From assembly GCF_000425625.1 (NCBI RefSeq), contig NZ_KE384407.1:107396-171395 (forward strand): 64,000 nt of DNA, read 5' to 3'. Source of the DNA: Stutzerimonas azotifigens DSM 17556 (lineage in GTDB: Bacteria > Pseudomonadota > Gammaproteobacteria > Pseudomonadales > Pseudomonadaceae). The position numbers and the translations under genes are program-made. This document shows positions 7,416 to 17,880 of this stretch, piece by piece; within the stretch, counting starts at the first letter, position 1, and each line of letters begins with the position of its first letter. The notes under the pieces are model-generated. The model ran no database searches, was not told the origin of the DNA, and saw nothing but the letters and a program-made list of their open reading frames with translations.

Positions 7416-9725
7416 ATGTTGACCTTTTCCCGCCCGCTCATTGGCCTGCTCGCCCTGGGTGTCGCAGCCGCTCCCCTGCCGCTCCTCGCCCAGGAGCCGG
7501 CAGGCTCGCCGAGCACCACCCAGGCCGCCGACGGCTGGACCATCAACCTGAAGGACGCCGACATCCGCGCCTTCATCGACCACATCAGCCAGATCACCGG
7601 ACAGACGTTCATCGTCGACCCGCGCGTGCGCGGACAGGTCAGCGTGGTGTCCAACGCCACCCTTTCGCTGAGCGAGGTCTACCAGCTGTTCCTCTCGGTG
7701 ATGGCCACGCACGGCTTCAGCGTGCTCACCCAGGGCGACGTGGCGCGGGTGGTGCCCAACGCCGAGGCGAAGGCCGAAGCCGGCGGCGGGCCGACCGGCG
7801 GCGACCTGCTGGAGACGCGGGTGATCCAGGTCCAGCACACGCCGGCCACCGAGCTCATCCCGCTGATCCGTCCGCTGGTCCCGCAGTACGGCCACCTGGC
7901 CGCCGTGCCCTCGGCCAACGCCCTGATCATCAGCGACCGCAGCGCCAACATCGCGCGCATCCAGGACCTGATCCGCTCGCTCGATCGTGCCGAGAGCGGC
8001 AACTACACGGTCGTGACGCTGCAGCATGGCTGGGCCGTGGACATCGCCGATGTCCTGCGCAACACCACCGCCCGCGGCGAAGGCCAGGGCGCCGGCCTGC
8101 AGAACACGCAGATCATCGCCGACTCGCGCACCAACCGGCTGATCTTCATCGGCCCGGCCGGGGCGCGCAACCAGCTGGCCGACCTGGCCCGCTCGCTCGA
8201 CACCACCAGCACCCGCTCGGCCAATACGCGCGTCATCCGCCTGCGCCACAACGATGCCAAGCAGCTCGCCGAGGTGCTCGGCGAGGTTTCCGAAGGCCTC
8301 GCCCCGGCGCCGGGACAGACCGACACGCAAACCCTGCGCACCCAGCAGCCGATCCTCATCCGCGCGGACGAAAGCCTGAACGCGCTGGTCCTGCTGGCCG
8401 ACCCGGAACTCATCGGCACCCTGGAAAGCATCGTCCGCCAGCTCGACGTGCCGCGCGCGCAGGTCATGGTGGAGGCGGCCATCGTCGAGATTTCCGGCGA
8501 CATCACCGACGCGCTCGGCGTGCAGTGGGCCGTGGACGCCCGCGGCGGCACCGGCGGCCTGGGCGGCGTCAGCTTCGGCAACACCGGGCTCTCCATCGGC
8601 ACGGTGCTCGAGGCCTACCAGGAGGGCGAGATTCCCGCCGACCTGCCGGACGGCGCGGTCATCGGCATCGGCACCCGCAGCTTCGGCGCGCTGATCACCG
8701 CGCTCTCGGCCAACAGCAACAGCAACCTGCTGTCCACCCCGAGCCTGCTGACCCTGGACAACCAGCCGGCGGAAATCCTCGTCGGCCAGAACGTGCCCTT
8801 CCAGACCGGCTCCTACACCACCGATGCCGCCGGCGCCAACAACCCCTTCACCACCATCGAGCGGCAGGATGTCGGCGTGACCCTCAAGGTGGTGCCGCAC
8901 ATCAACGAGGGCGCGACCCTGCGCCTGGAAATCGAGCAGGAAATCTCCTCGATCGCCCCGACCGCCGCCGGGGCCGTCGACCTGATCACCAACAAGCGCT
9001 CGCTCAAGAGCACCATCCTCGCCGAAGACGGCCAGGTGATCGTGCTCGGCGGCCTGATCCAGGACGACATCACCCGCACCAACTCCAAGGTGCCGCTGCT
9101 CGGCGACATCCCCCTGCTCGGCGGCCTCTTCCGCTCGACCCAGGACACCCATGTCAAGCGCAACCTGATGATCTTCCTGCGCCCGACCGTGGTGCGCGAT
9201 CGCGCCGGCATCGCCGCCCTGTCCGGCCGCAAGTACAGCGACATCCGCCTGGTGAACACCGGCTCGGACCGGCCCGTCGTGCTGCCGGAAAATGCCAACA
9301 TGCTGTTCGACGGCCAGGGCGTGCCGCCGGAAGTGGACCTGCGCCCCGACGATGCCGCACCCGAGCCGCAACAGCTGCCGCCGACACGCCTCGAGCCGTT
9401 CCTGGGCCAGGATGGCGCACCGCCAACCACGCCGCCGACCCTGCCCACGCCGTCGTCCCCGGCCCGGCCCACGGCCTCGTCGCTGGCCAGCGGCTGGGGC
9501 ATCCAGCTCGCGAGCCTGGACAGCCTCGACAGCGCGACCGGGCTGCAGCAGCGCCTGCGCACCCAGGGCTACAACGCCTACGTGTTCTCCACCGAGGGAC
9601 GCCACCGGGTCTTCGTCGGCCCGGTCGCCGAGCGCGCCGAGGCCAGCCGCCTGCGCCAGCAGTTGCAGCAGCAGTACCAGCTCGACGGCTTCGTGGTGAG
9701 ATTCGGCGCCGCCGACACAGAATGA
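7416..9725 (+). CDS. gspD: Type II secretion secretin GspD with extra C-terminal SPOR domain
   Basis: This 769-aa protein would form the outer-membrane secretion channel. It has a signal peptide (residues 1-25), N0 domain from about residue 38, repeated N1-N3 domains to about 330, and a secretin core at about 350-600 ending in the typical VPLLGDIPLLGGLF and LMIFLRPTVVRD stretches. After a Pro-rich linker (about 630-690) it carries a complete SPOR domain at about 691-766. XcpQ and PulD proteins normally stop shortly after the secretin and S-domain at roughly 650-700 residues. SPOR domains bind peptidoglycan stripped of stem peptides. This one is about 60% identical by hand alignment to that of the DedD-like protein encoded at 13339-13968. 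Confidence 0.93.
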   Translation: MLTFSRPLIGLLALGVAAAPLPLLAQEPAGSPSTTQAADGWTINLKDADIRAFIDHISQITGQTFIVDPRVRGQVSVVSNATLSLSEVYQLFLSVMATHGFSVLTQGDVARVVPNAEAKAEAGGGPTGGDLLETRVIQVQHTPATELIPLIRPLVPQYGHLAAVPSANALIISDRSANIARIQDLIRSLDRAESGNYTVVTLQHGWAVDIADVLRNTTARGEGQGAGLQNTQIIADSRTNRLIFIGPAGARNQLADLARSLDTTSTRSANTRVIRLRHNDAKQLAEVLGEVSEGLAPAPGQTDTQTLRTQQPILIRADESLNALVLLADPELIGTLESIVRQLDVPRAQVMVEAAIVEISGDITDALGVQWAVDARGGTGGLGGVSFGNTGLSIGTVLEAYQEGEIPADLPDGAVIGIGTRSFGALITALSANSNSNLLSTPSLLTLDNQPAEILVGQNVPFQTGSYTTDAAGANNPFTTIERQDVGVTLKVVPHINEGATLRLEIEQEISSIAPTAAGAVDLITNKRSLKSTILAEDGQVIVLGGLIQDDITRTNSKVPLLGDIPLLGGLFRSTQDTHVKRNLMIFLRPTVVRDRAGIAALSGRKYSDIRLVNTGSDRPVVLPENANMLFDGQGVPPEVDLRPDDAAPEPQQLPPTRLEPFLGQDGAPPTTPPTLPTPSSPARPTASSLASGWGIQLASLDSLDSATGLQQRLRTQGYNAYVFSTEGRHRVFVGPVAERAEASRLRQQLQQQYQLDGFVVRFGAADTE

Positions 9726-9843
9726 GGGCTCTGCCTTCTGCGGAGCGCAGTCGGCGGCGTTGCCCCTGCGGGCAGTGGGAGGCGCGCCCTCACGGCGACG
9801 TCTCCGGGGCGGAGCCCGGCATGGGGTCCGCAGGGCGGATGAG

Positions 9844-9863
9844 GGCGCGTTCGCGCGCCCTGC
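9844..9863. terminator. Hairpin between convergent gspD and metZ
   Basis: An 8-bp perfect stem AGGGCGCG/CGCGCCCT closes a TTCG tetraloop, 6 bp from the metZ stop codon. There is no T run, so it is a possible transcript-end structure or a fragment of a REP-type repeat, not a proven terminator. Confidence 0.4.
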
Positions 9864-9869
9864 GCGGAC

Positions 9870-11081
9870 TTAGAGCGCCTGCAGGCCGCGCGCCAGGTCG
9901 GCCTTGAGGTCCTCGACCTCTTCCAGCCCCACGGCGACCCGGATCAGGCTGTCGCGGATGCCGGCATTGGCCCGTTCCTCGGGCGACAGGCGCCCATGGG
10001 TAGTGGTGGCCGGATGGGTGATGGTGGTCTTGGTGTCGCCGAGGTTCGCGGTGATGGAAATCAGCCGCGTCGCGTCGATGAAGCGCCAGGCGGCGTCCTT
10101 TCCTCCGGCGACCTCGAAGCTCAGCACCGCACCGAAGCCCTTCTGCTGCCGCCGCGCCAGCTCGTGCTGCGGATGGCTGGCGAGTCCGGCGTAGTGCACC
10201 CGCTCGATGCCCGGCTGGGTTTCCAGCCACTCGGCCAGCGCCTGCGCGCTGGCGCAGTGCGCCTGCATGCGTAGCCGCAGCGTCTCCAGCCCCTTGAGGA
10301 ACACCCAGGCGTTGAACGGGCTGAGCGTCGGGCCGGCGGTGCGCAGGAAGCCCACCACCTCCTTCATTTGCTCGCTGCGCCCGGCGACGACGCCGCCGAG
10401 GCAGCGGCCCTGCCCGTCGATGTACTTGGTCGCCGAGTGGATGACGATGTCCGCCCCGAGCGCCAGGGGCTGCTGCAGCACCGGGGTACAGAAGCAGTTG
10501 TCGACCATCAGCCAGGCGTCCTTGGCGTGGGCCAGGTCCGCCAGCGCGCGGATGTCTACCAGCTCGGCGAGCGGATTGGACGGCGACTCGACGAACAGCA
10601 GGCGGGTGTTGGGCTTGAAGGCCGCGGCCCAGGCGTCCAGATCGGCCAGCGGCACGTAGTCGACCTGCACCCCGAAGCGCTTGAGGTACTTCTCGAACAA
10701 CGAGACGGTGGCGCCGAACACGCTGCGCGAGACCAGCACGTGGTCGCCGGCGCCGCACAGGCTCATCACCGTGGCGAGAATCGCCGACATGCCCGAGGCC
10801 GTGGCCACCGCCTGCTCGGCGCCTTCGAGGGCGGCGATGCGCTGCTCGAAGGTGCGCACCGTGGGGTTGGTGTAGCGCGAATAGACGTTGCCGGGCACCT
10901 CGCCGGCGAAGCGGGCTGCGGCATCGGCTGCGGTACGGAAGACATAGCTCGAGGTGAAGAACAGCGGCTCGCCGTGTTCGCCCTCCGGCGTGCGCTGCTG
11001 GCCGGCGCGTACCGCCAGCGTGTCGAATCCGACGCCTTCCAGGTCACTGTCCAGTCGTCCGGCTTCCCATTCCTGTGTCAT
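9870..11081 (-). CDS. metZ: O-succinylhomoserine sulfhydrylase (MetZ)
   Basis: This 403-aa PLP enzyme of the Cys/Met metabolism family makes homocysteine from O-succinylhomoserine and sulfide in methionine synthesis. The fold is recognisable from YSRYTNPTVRTFEQR near residue 60, the GMSAILAT cofactor region near 98, and the PLP-lysine motif HSATKYIDGQG. Length and gene order (directly downstream of purF) match the Pseudomonas MetZ locus. Cystathionine gamma-synthase is the main alternative within the family, but the purF neighbourhood favours MetZ. Confidence 0.93.
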   Translation of the reverse strand: MTQEWEAGRLDSDLEGVGFDTLAVRAGQQRTPEGEHGEPLFFTSSYVFRTAADAAARFAGEVPGNVYSRYTNPTVRTFEQRIAALEGAEQAVATASGMSAILATVMSLCGAGDHVLVSRSVFGATVSLFEKYLKRFGVQVDYVPLADLDAWAAAFKPNTRLLFVESPSNPLAELVDIRALADLAHAKDAWLMVDNCFCTPVLQQPLALGADIVIHSATKYIDGQGRCLGGVVAGRSEQMKEVVGFLRTAGPTLSPFNAWVFLKGLETLRLRMQAHCASAQALAEWLETQPGIERVHYAGLASHPQHELARRQQKGFGAVLSFEVAGGKDAAWRFIDATRLISITANLGDTKTTITHPATTTHGRLSPEERANAGIRDSLIRVAVGLEEVEDLKADLARGLQAL

Positions 11082-11141
11082 CTAGGCCTCACTGGGTCGG
11101 CAGCGCGCCGCTGCAGGTGCACCGCGCCTGATTGAAAGCTG

Positions 11142-11160
11142 GGGCGCCGCGGCGGCGCCC
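11142..11160 (-). terminator. Possible terminator hairpin after purF
   Basis: GGGCGCC GCGGC GGCGCCC forms a 7-bp stem just past the purF stop codon. The sequence after it on the minus strand is only weakly T-rich (AGCTTTC), so it may not act alone. Confidence 0.4.
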
Positions 11161-11165
11161 GCCCG

Positions 11166-12671
<1,506 letters not shown>

Positions 12672-12746
12672 GCAAGACAACCTCTCGAATTGACCTTCTG
12701 ACTGGTTTAGCCGGCCAGCCAAACACCGGACGAAGCGCACTGCCCC

Positions 12747-13253
12747 TCAGGGGCTGATCGAACTGGCGGCCCACTGGCTGCCGAACCCGAGAATCAGGTT
12801 CTTCGACCAGTCGGCGACGATCAGGAAATGCGGCAGCAGGGTCGATTGCTGCCACCAGCTGTCGCCCTGCACCGGCGCCAGGCTCAGCAGGCCGACGACG
12901 ACCACCACCAGCAGGCCGCCGCGGGCCGCGCCGAATGCCATGCCGAGGAACCGGTCGGTCCCCGACAGGCCGGTCACCCGGACCAGCTCGCCGATGAGGA
13001 AGTTCACCAGCGCGCCGACCAGCAAGGTGACGACGAAAAGTATGGCGCAGGCGGCAATGACCCGCACCGACGGCGTGGCGATGTAGTCGACCAGGTAATG
13101 GGAAAGCGCGCCACCGAACAGCCAGGCGACCACCCCGGCGATGATCCAGGTGACGAGTGACAGCGCTTCCTTGACGAAGCCGCGCTTCAAACTGATCAGG
13201 CTGGAGACCGCGATGACGGCGATGATGGCCCAATCGAACCAGGTAAAAGCCAC
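12747..13253 (-). CDS. cvpA: CvpA family membrane protein
   Basis: A 168-aa inner-membrane protein with four hydrophobic segments (about residues 5-20, 30-50, 65-90 and 105-125). The N-terminal FDWAIIAVIAVSSLISLKRG is the typical CvpA start. In E. coli the family is linked to colicin V production and envelope stress; its molecular activity is unknown. It is followed by purF, as in other gammaproteobacteria, and preceded by the SPOR protein gene, suggesting one transcription unit. Confidence 0.92.
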   Translation of the reverse strand: MAFTWFDWAIIAVIAVSSLISLKRGFVKEALSLVTWIIAGVVAWLFGGALSHYLVDYIATPSVRVIAACAILFVVTLLVGALVNFLIGELVRVTGLSGTDRFLGMAFGAARGGLLVVVVVGLLSLAPVQGDSWWQQSTLLPHFLIVADWSKNLILGFGSQWAASSISP

Positions 13254-13338
13254 GATAGCGCCTGCAAACCGGAAAGGCCGCGCATTCTAGCAGAGGGCCG
13301 GCGAGGGGTTAAGCGCCCCCGCCGACAGGCCCGCTCGC

Positions 13339-13968
13339 TCAACCGGCTTCGGGCTTGAAGCGCACGACGAAACCGTTGAGTTTCTGCTGCTTCTGCAACT
13401 GGTCGCGCAGCCGGTCGGCTTCGGATCGCTCCACCAGCGGCCCGACGAACACCCGGTTCATCCCATCGACCGAGCGGATGTAGGCGTTGTAGCCCTGCTT
13501 GCGCAGCGTGGCCTGCAGCGCCTCGGCGTTCTCGCGGCTGGACAGGCTGGCCAGCTGGACCGACCAGCTCACCGGCAGGTCGTTGCGGTCGAGCCGACGC
13601 TCGGGCTCCGGCGCCGGAGCAGGAGCGGGAGCCGGTGCGGGCTGGATCGGTTGTGCCGGCTGTGCAGGCGCCTCGATGGGCCGGTCGGGCGCACGCACCG
13701 GAGGCGGCGCGTCGGCGGTGAGCGGTTCGTCCGGCAGGGGCTCGAGCTCGGGCTCCGGTTCCAGCGCGGGTTCGGGCTCCGGCTCGGGCACCTCGACCGG
13801 CTGCACCTGGATATCCGGGGTCGCCGGCATCTCCGGCATGGGCGGCGCCTCCACCGAGACGTGGCGCAGGTCGTTGCCCCGGTTGAACAGCATCGGAACG
13901 AAAATCACGGCAAGCGCGACCAGCACCAGCGCGCCCACGATTCGCTGCTTCAGTCCCCTATCGAGCAC
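13339..13968 (-). CDS. dedD: SPOR-domain protein (DedD-like)
   Basis: A 209-aa single-pass inner-membrane protein. A membrane segment lies at about residues 10-27, then a Pro/Glu-rich flexible stretch to about 130, then a SPOR domain (WSVQLASLSS through GFVVRFKP) at about 133-206. SPOR domains bind denuded glycan strands at the division septum, and DedD-type proteins help in cell constriction. It sits between folC and cvpA, the usual position. The SPOR domain is strikingly similar to the extra one at the end of GspD. Confidence 0.9.
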   Translation of the reverse strand: MLDRGLKQRIVGALVLVALAVIFVPMLFNRGNDLRHVSVEAPPMPEMPATPDIQVQPVEVPEPEPEPALEPEPELEPLPDEPLTADAPPPVRAPDRPIEAPAQPAQPIQPAPAPAPAPAPEPERRLDRNDLPVSWSVQLASLSSRENAEALQATLRKQGYNAYIRSVDGMNRVFVGPLVERSEADRLRDQLQKQQKLNGFVVRFKPEAG

Positions 13969-13990
13969 GCTCGCTCCCTCTTCATCGGAA

Positions 13991-15265
13991 TTAGGCCCGG
14001 TTCAGCCACTCGAGACATTCGGCCACGCAGAAAAAGGAACCGAACACCAGCAGCTCGTCGTTTTCGGCGCAGGCCTCGCATTGTACGTCCAGCGCCTGCC
14101 GCACCGTATCGCATGCCACCACGTTCGCCCCCCTGCCCTTCAGCGCCTTGAACAGTTCGTCGGCGCCGCGGGAGCGCGGGGTCGCCAGGGGCGTCACCGC
14201 CCAGGCATCGACCAAGGGCCCCAGATTGTCGAGGATGCCTTGCAGATCCTTGTCTTCCAAGAGGCCGAACACCGCCAGGCGCCGTCCGGCGGGCGCCTGC
14301 CTGCGCAGGTGATCGGCGAGAAAGCGCGCGGCATGGGGGTTGTGCGCGACGTCCAGCAGCAGCGAAACCCGACGGCCACGCCATTCGAGGCTACGACGGT
14401 CGAGCCGCCCGACCATGGTGGTGCGCGTCAGGGCCGCCGACGCCTGCTCCCGCGAAAGCCCGACACCGAGCCGGGCGACGGCCTGCAGGGCCAGCGCCGC
14501 GTTCTCCACCGGCAGGCGCAGCAGTGGCAGCCCCTCGAGCACGAGCGCACGGCCATCCCCGCTATGCCCGCGCCAGCGCCAGCCATCGGCCGTGGGCGAC
14601 AGGTCGTAGTCGTGCCCGCGCCGGTCGAGCGGCACCTGCAGCGTCTCGGCCGCCGCCAGCAATGCGGCGGGCGGATCGAGGTCGCCGCAGACGGCCGGCC
14701 GGCCGCGGCGGAAGATGCCAGCCTTTTCGCGGGCGACGCTGTCCCGGTCGCTACCCAGCCATTCGGCATGGTCGAGACCGATATTGGTGACCACCGCGAC
14801 GTCCGCGTCGACCAGGTTGACCGCATCCAGCCGGCCACCGAGCCCGACTTCCAGCACCACGGCATCCAGCGCGGCGCGCTCGAACAGCCAGAAGGCGGCC
14901 AGCGTGCCCATTTCGAAATAGGTCAGCGATATCGCGCCACGTGCGGCCTCGACCGCTTCGAACGCCTCGCACAGGGCGTCATCGTCGACCGGTACGCCGT
15001 CGATGGCGACCCGCTCGTTGTAGCGCAGCAGATGGGGCGAGCTGTAGACGCCCACCCGCAGGTCCTGTTCAGCCAGCAGCGAGGCCACGAAGGCGCAGGT
15101 CGAGCCCTTGCCGTTGGTGCCGGTGACGGTCACCACGCGAGGCGCGGGCCGTGTCAGGCCGAGCCGGGCGAAGACTTCGCCGGAGCGCTCCAGCCCGAGG
15201 TCGATGGCCTTGGGATGCAGCTGCTCGAGGTAGGCGAGCCATTGCGCCAGGCTCCGTCGGGTCAT
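13991..15265 (-). CDS. folC: Dihydrofolate synthase / folylpolyglutamate synthase
   Basis: This 424-aa ATP-dependent Mur-ligase family enzyme makes dihydrofolate and adds glutamates to folates. The P-loop [13 protein letters not shown] near residue 45 and the [13 protein letters not shown] motif near 150 are diagnostic. Its ATG at 15265 overlaps the accD stop codon as ATGA, so the two are translationally coupled. Confidence 0.95.
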   Translation of the reverse strand: MTRRSLAQWLAYLEQLHPKAIDLGLERSGEVFARLGLTRPAPRVVTVTGTNGKGSTCAFVASLLAEQDLRVGVYSSPHLLRYNERVAIDGVPVDDDALCEAFEAVEAARGAISLTYFEMGTLAAFWLFERAALDAVVLEVGLGGRLDAVNLVDADVAVVTNIGLDHAEWLGSDRDSVAREKAGIFRRGRPAVCGDLDPPAALLAAAETLQVPLDRRGHDYDLSPTADGWRWRGHSGDGRALVLEGLPLLRLPVENAALALQAVARLGVGLSREQASAALTRTTMVGRLDRRSLEWRGRRVSLLLDVAHNPHAARFLADHLRRQAPAGRRLAVFGLLEDKDLQGILDNLGPLVDAWAVTPLATPRSRGADELFKALKGRGANVVACDTVRQALDVQCEACAENDELLVFGSFFCVAECLEWLNRA

Positions 15266-16155
15266 GCGGAAGCCGTCACGCGCGGTACGTCGGTGGGTGC
15301 CGGCAGGTGCTGAAGCTGGGCCAGCAGACGGGCCAGGCGCGGACGCAGCTCGGTACGGTGAATGATCAGGTCGATGGCGCCGTGATCCAGCAGGAACTCG
15401 CTGCGCTGGAAGCCTTCCGGCAGCTTCTCGCGCACCGTCTGCTCGATCACCCGCGGACCGGCGAAGCCGATCAGCGCCTTGGGCTCGGCCACGATGACAT
15501 CGCCGAGCATCGCCAGGCTGGCCGACACGCCGCCGTAGACCGGGTCGGTCAGCACCGACACGAACGGCAGCCCTTCCTCGCGCAGGCGCGCCAGCACGGC
15601 GGAGGTCTTGGCCATCTGCATCAGCGAGATCAGCGCCTCCTGCATCCGCGCACCACCGGAAGCGGCGAAGCACACCAGCGGACAACGCCGCTCGAGCGCC
15701 GCGTTGGCGGCACGCACGAAACGCTCGCCGACGATGGCGCCCATCGAACCGCCCATGAAGGAGAACTCGAAGGCACAGGCCACCACCGGCATGCCCTGCA
15801 GGGTCCCGCGCATGGAGACCAGCGCGTCCTTCTCACCCGTCTGCTTCTGCGCCGAGGCGAGGCGGTCCTTGTATTTCTTGCTGTCGCGGAACTTGAGCCG
15901 ATCCACCGGCTCCAGGTCCGCGCCGATTTCCTCGCGCCCCTCGGCATCGAGGAAGATGTCGAGACGGGTGCGGGCGTCGATGCGCATGTGATGCTGGCAC
16001 TTCGGGCATACGTCGAGCGTCTTTTCCAGCTCCGGCCGATACAGCACGGCTTCGCACGCCGGACATTTGTGCCAGAGGCCTTCGGGGACCGAGCTTTTCT
16101 TCACCTCGGACCGCATGATCGAGGGGATCAGCTTGTCTACCAGCCAGTTGCTCAT
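15262..16155 (-). CDS. accD: Acetyl-CoA carboxylase carboxyltransferase subunit beta
   Basis: This 297-aa subunit pairs with AccA to transfer the carboxyl group from biotin to acetyl-CoA, giving malonyl-CoA for fatty-acid synthesis. The N-terminal zinc ribbon has Cys pairs CPAC and CPKC about 15 residues apart. The crotonase-like core includes the FSFMGGSMG and SGGARMQE segments. The ATG at 16155 ([12 protein letters not shown]) has GGAGAA upstream. Confidence 0.97.
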   Translation of the reverse strand: MSNWLVDKLIPSIMRSEVKKSSVPEGLWHKCPACEAVLYRPELEKTLDVCPKCQHHMRIDARTRLDIFLDAEGREEIGADLEPVDRLKFRDSKKYKDRLASAQKQTGEKDALVSMRGTLQGMPVVACAFEFSFMGGSMGAIVGERFVRAANAALERRCPLVCFAASGGARMQEALISLMQMAKTSAVLARLREEGLPFVSVLTDPVYGGVSASLAMLGDVIVAEPKALIGFAGPRVIEQTVREKLPEGFQRSEFLLDHGAIDLIIHRTELRPRLARLLAQLQHLPAPTDVPRVTASA

Positions 16156-16298
16156 GCTTTTGTTCTCCAGTTCCGGCGCTCGCTGGCACCGGCCAAATTC
16201 ATCAAGGCGGCGTACCGCCTGCAATCACTTCGGTCGCTTGACCGAGGGGCAGCCCGCCCCCAAAGCGTCCCTACTGGACGGCAATCGGCCAGCACTCG

Positions 16299-16922
16299 TC
16301 ACATCCGCTGACGGACGCGGGCCACGAAATCACGAACCTTGTCGGCATCCTTGACGCCCTTGCCGGCCTCGACGCCGCCGCTGACGTCGACGGCGTACGG
16401 GCGCACGCGCTCGATGGCCTCCCCGACGTTTTCCGGCGTGAGACCGCCGGCGAGAATCAGCGGCTTGGGCAGGGCCGGCGGGATCAGCGACCAGTCGAAG
16501 GCCTCCCCGGTCCCGCCCGGCACGCCGGCGACATAGGTATCGAGCAGGATGGCGCTGGCGCCGGGGTATTGCGCCGCGGCATGGGCAACATCCTCGCCGG
16601 GGCGCACGCGCAATGCCTTGAACCAGGGGCGATGGAAGCCCTCGCACGCCTCGGCGGGCTCGTCACCGTGAAATTGCAGGAGATCGAGCGCGACGGCGTC
16701 GAGGATTTCGTTCAGCTCGCAGCGGCTGGGGTTCACGAACAGGCCCACCACGCTGACGAACGGAGGCAGGGCCCGAACGATCTGGCGTGCCTGGGCGACC
16801 GAAACCGCTCGAGGACTCTTCGGATAGAACACCAGTCCGATGGCGTCGGCACCCGCTTCGGCGGCCACCAGGGCATCTTCCACTCGGGTGATACCGCAAA
16901 TCTTGCTGCGTACGACGGACAA
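16299..16922 (-). CDS. trpF: Phosphoribosylanthranilate isomerase
   Basis: A 207-aa TIM-barrel enzyme of tryptophan synthesis. The N-terminus reads (M)[12 protein letters not shown], with the catalytic Cys in KICGIT; LQFHGDE and the phosphate-binding DVSGGVE near the end are conserved. No ATG fits. A TTG at 16922 gives the family's usual length and N-terminus; the open frame continues to 16994 but with non-family sequence. truA lies immediately upstream. Confidence 0.94.
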   Translation of the reverse strand: MSVVRSKICGITRVEDALVAAEAGADAIGLVFYPKSPRAVSVAQARQIVRALPPFVSVVGLFVNPSRCELNEILDAVALDLLQFHGDEPAEACEGFHRPWFKALRVRPGEDVAHAAAQYPGASAILLDTYVAGVPGGTGEAFDWSLIPPALPKPLILAGGLTPENVGEAIERVRPYAVDVSGGVEAGKGVKDADKVRDFVARVRQRM

Positions 16923-17014
16923 AGGAAGGCTACTCTGCTGGTAAAGCACTGGATGGTAACAAAACGAAGGTCGCCTGCAAGCCACCCTCCGCACCCCTCA
17001 CCCGCTGTCCCGGC

Positions 17015-17878
17015 TCAGCGCTCTAGAACATCCGGCAAGCCGGAGAGGAAATGCGGCCCGAGGTAACGGACCGGCAGCTTGAATTCCTCCGGATACTCGA
17101 CCTGCACCAGATACAGGCCGTACGGATGGGCGGTCACGCCGCCGGCCTTGCGCTGGCGCGCGGCCAGCACCTCCTGCGCCCACCCCACCGGCCGCTCGCC
17201 CGCGCCGATGGTCATCAGCACGCCCGCGAGGTTACGCACCATGTGGTGGAGAAAGGCATTGGCCCGTACGTCCAGCACGATCAGGCGCCCGCTCTGCATG
17301 AGCTCGAGGTGGTGGATGGTCTTGACCGGCGACTTGGCCTGGCACTGCTGGGCGCGAAAGGCGCTGAAGTCGTGGGTGCCGACCAGGCAGGCCGCCGCCG
17401 CGCGCATCCGCTCGACATCCAGCGGCCGATGGTTCCAGGTCACCTCCTCGGCCAGGTGCGCCGGGCGGATCTGGTCGTTGTAGATCACGTAGCGATAGCG
17501 CCGCGACATGGCGCTGAAGCGTGCATCGAAGTTGTCGGGCACCTGCTGGGCCCAGGTGACGCTGATGTCCGGCGGCAGGTTGGCGTTGCAACCCATCACC
17601 CAGGCGAACATGGTGCGCTCGACGCCGGTATCAAAGTGCACGACCTGGCCACTGGCATGCACCAGCGCATCGGTGCGGCCGGCACAGCTGATGGTCACCT
17701 CCTCGCCCCCGGCTACGCGGGTCAGGGCCTTCTCCAGTTCCTCCTGGATCGAGCGCACGCCGTTGCGCTGGCGCTGGAACCCGTGGTAGCGCGAGCCCTT
17801 GTACTCGACGCCGAGCGCGATCCTGAAACGAGCAGCGGCAGCCCCGGGGGCTGCCGCTTCAGGTACCACTGCAACCAT
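17015..17878 (-). CDS. truA: tRNA pseudouridine(38-40) synthase
   Basis: A 287-aa enzyme that makes pseudouridine at positions 38-40 in the anticodon arm. The catalytic aspartate sits in CAGRTDALVHASGQ, and KGSRYHGFQRQ near the N-terminus and FLHHMVRN toward the C-terminus are conserved. The N-terminal 17 residues are Ala/Pro-rich and unusual. The ATG begins 2 bp after the fimV stop codon, so the genes are almost certainly cotranscribed. Confidence 0.96.
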   Translation of the reverse strand: MVAVVPEAAAPGAAAARFRIALGVEYKGSRYHGFQRQRNGVRSIQEELEKALTRVAGGEEVTISCAGRTDALVHASGQVVHFDTGVERTMFAWVMGCNANLPPDISVTWAQQVPDNFDARFSAMSRRYRYVIYNDQIRPAHLAEEVTWNHRPLDVERMRAAAACLVGTHDFSAFRAQQCQAKSPVKTIHHLELMQSGRLIVLDVRANAFLHHMVRNLAGVLMTIGAGERPVGWAQEVLAARQRKAGGVTAHPYGLYLVQVEYPEEFKLPVRYLGPHFLSGLPDVLER

Positions 17879-17880
17879 GG

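Noticed and set aside
6693-9605. A 970-codon open frame on the minus strand opposite gspC/gspD
   Set aside because: Its product is Arg/Ala/Gly/Val-rich with no domain, as expected for the antisense of a GC-rich gene, while the plus-strand frame encodes an unmistakable secretin.
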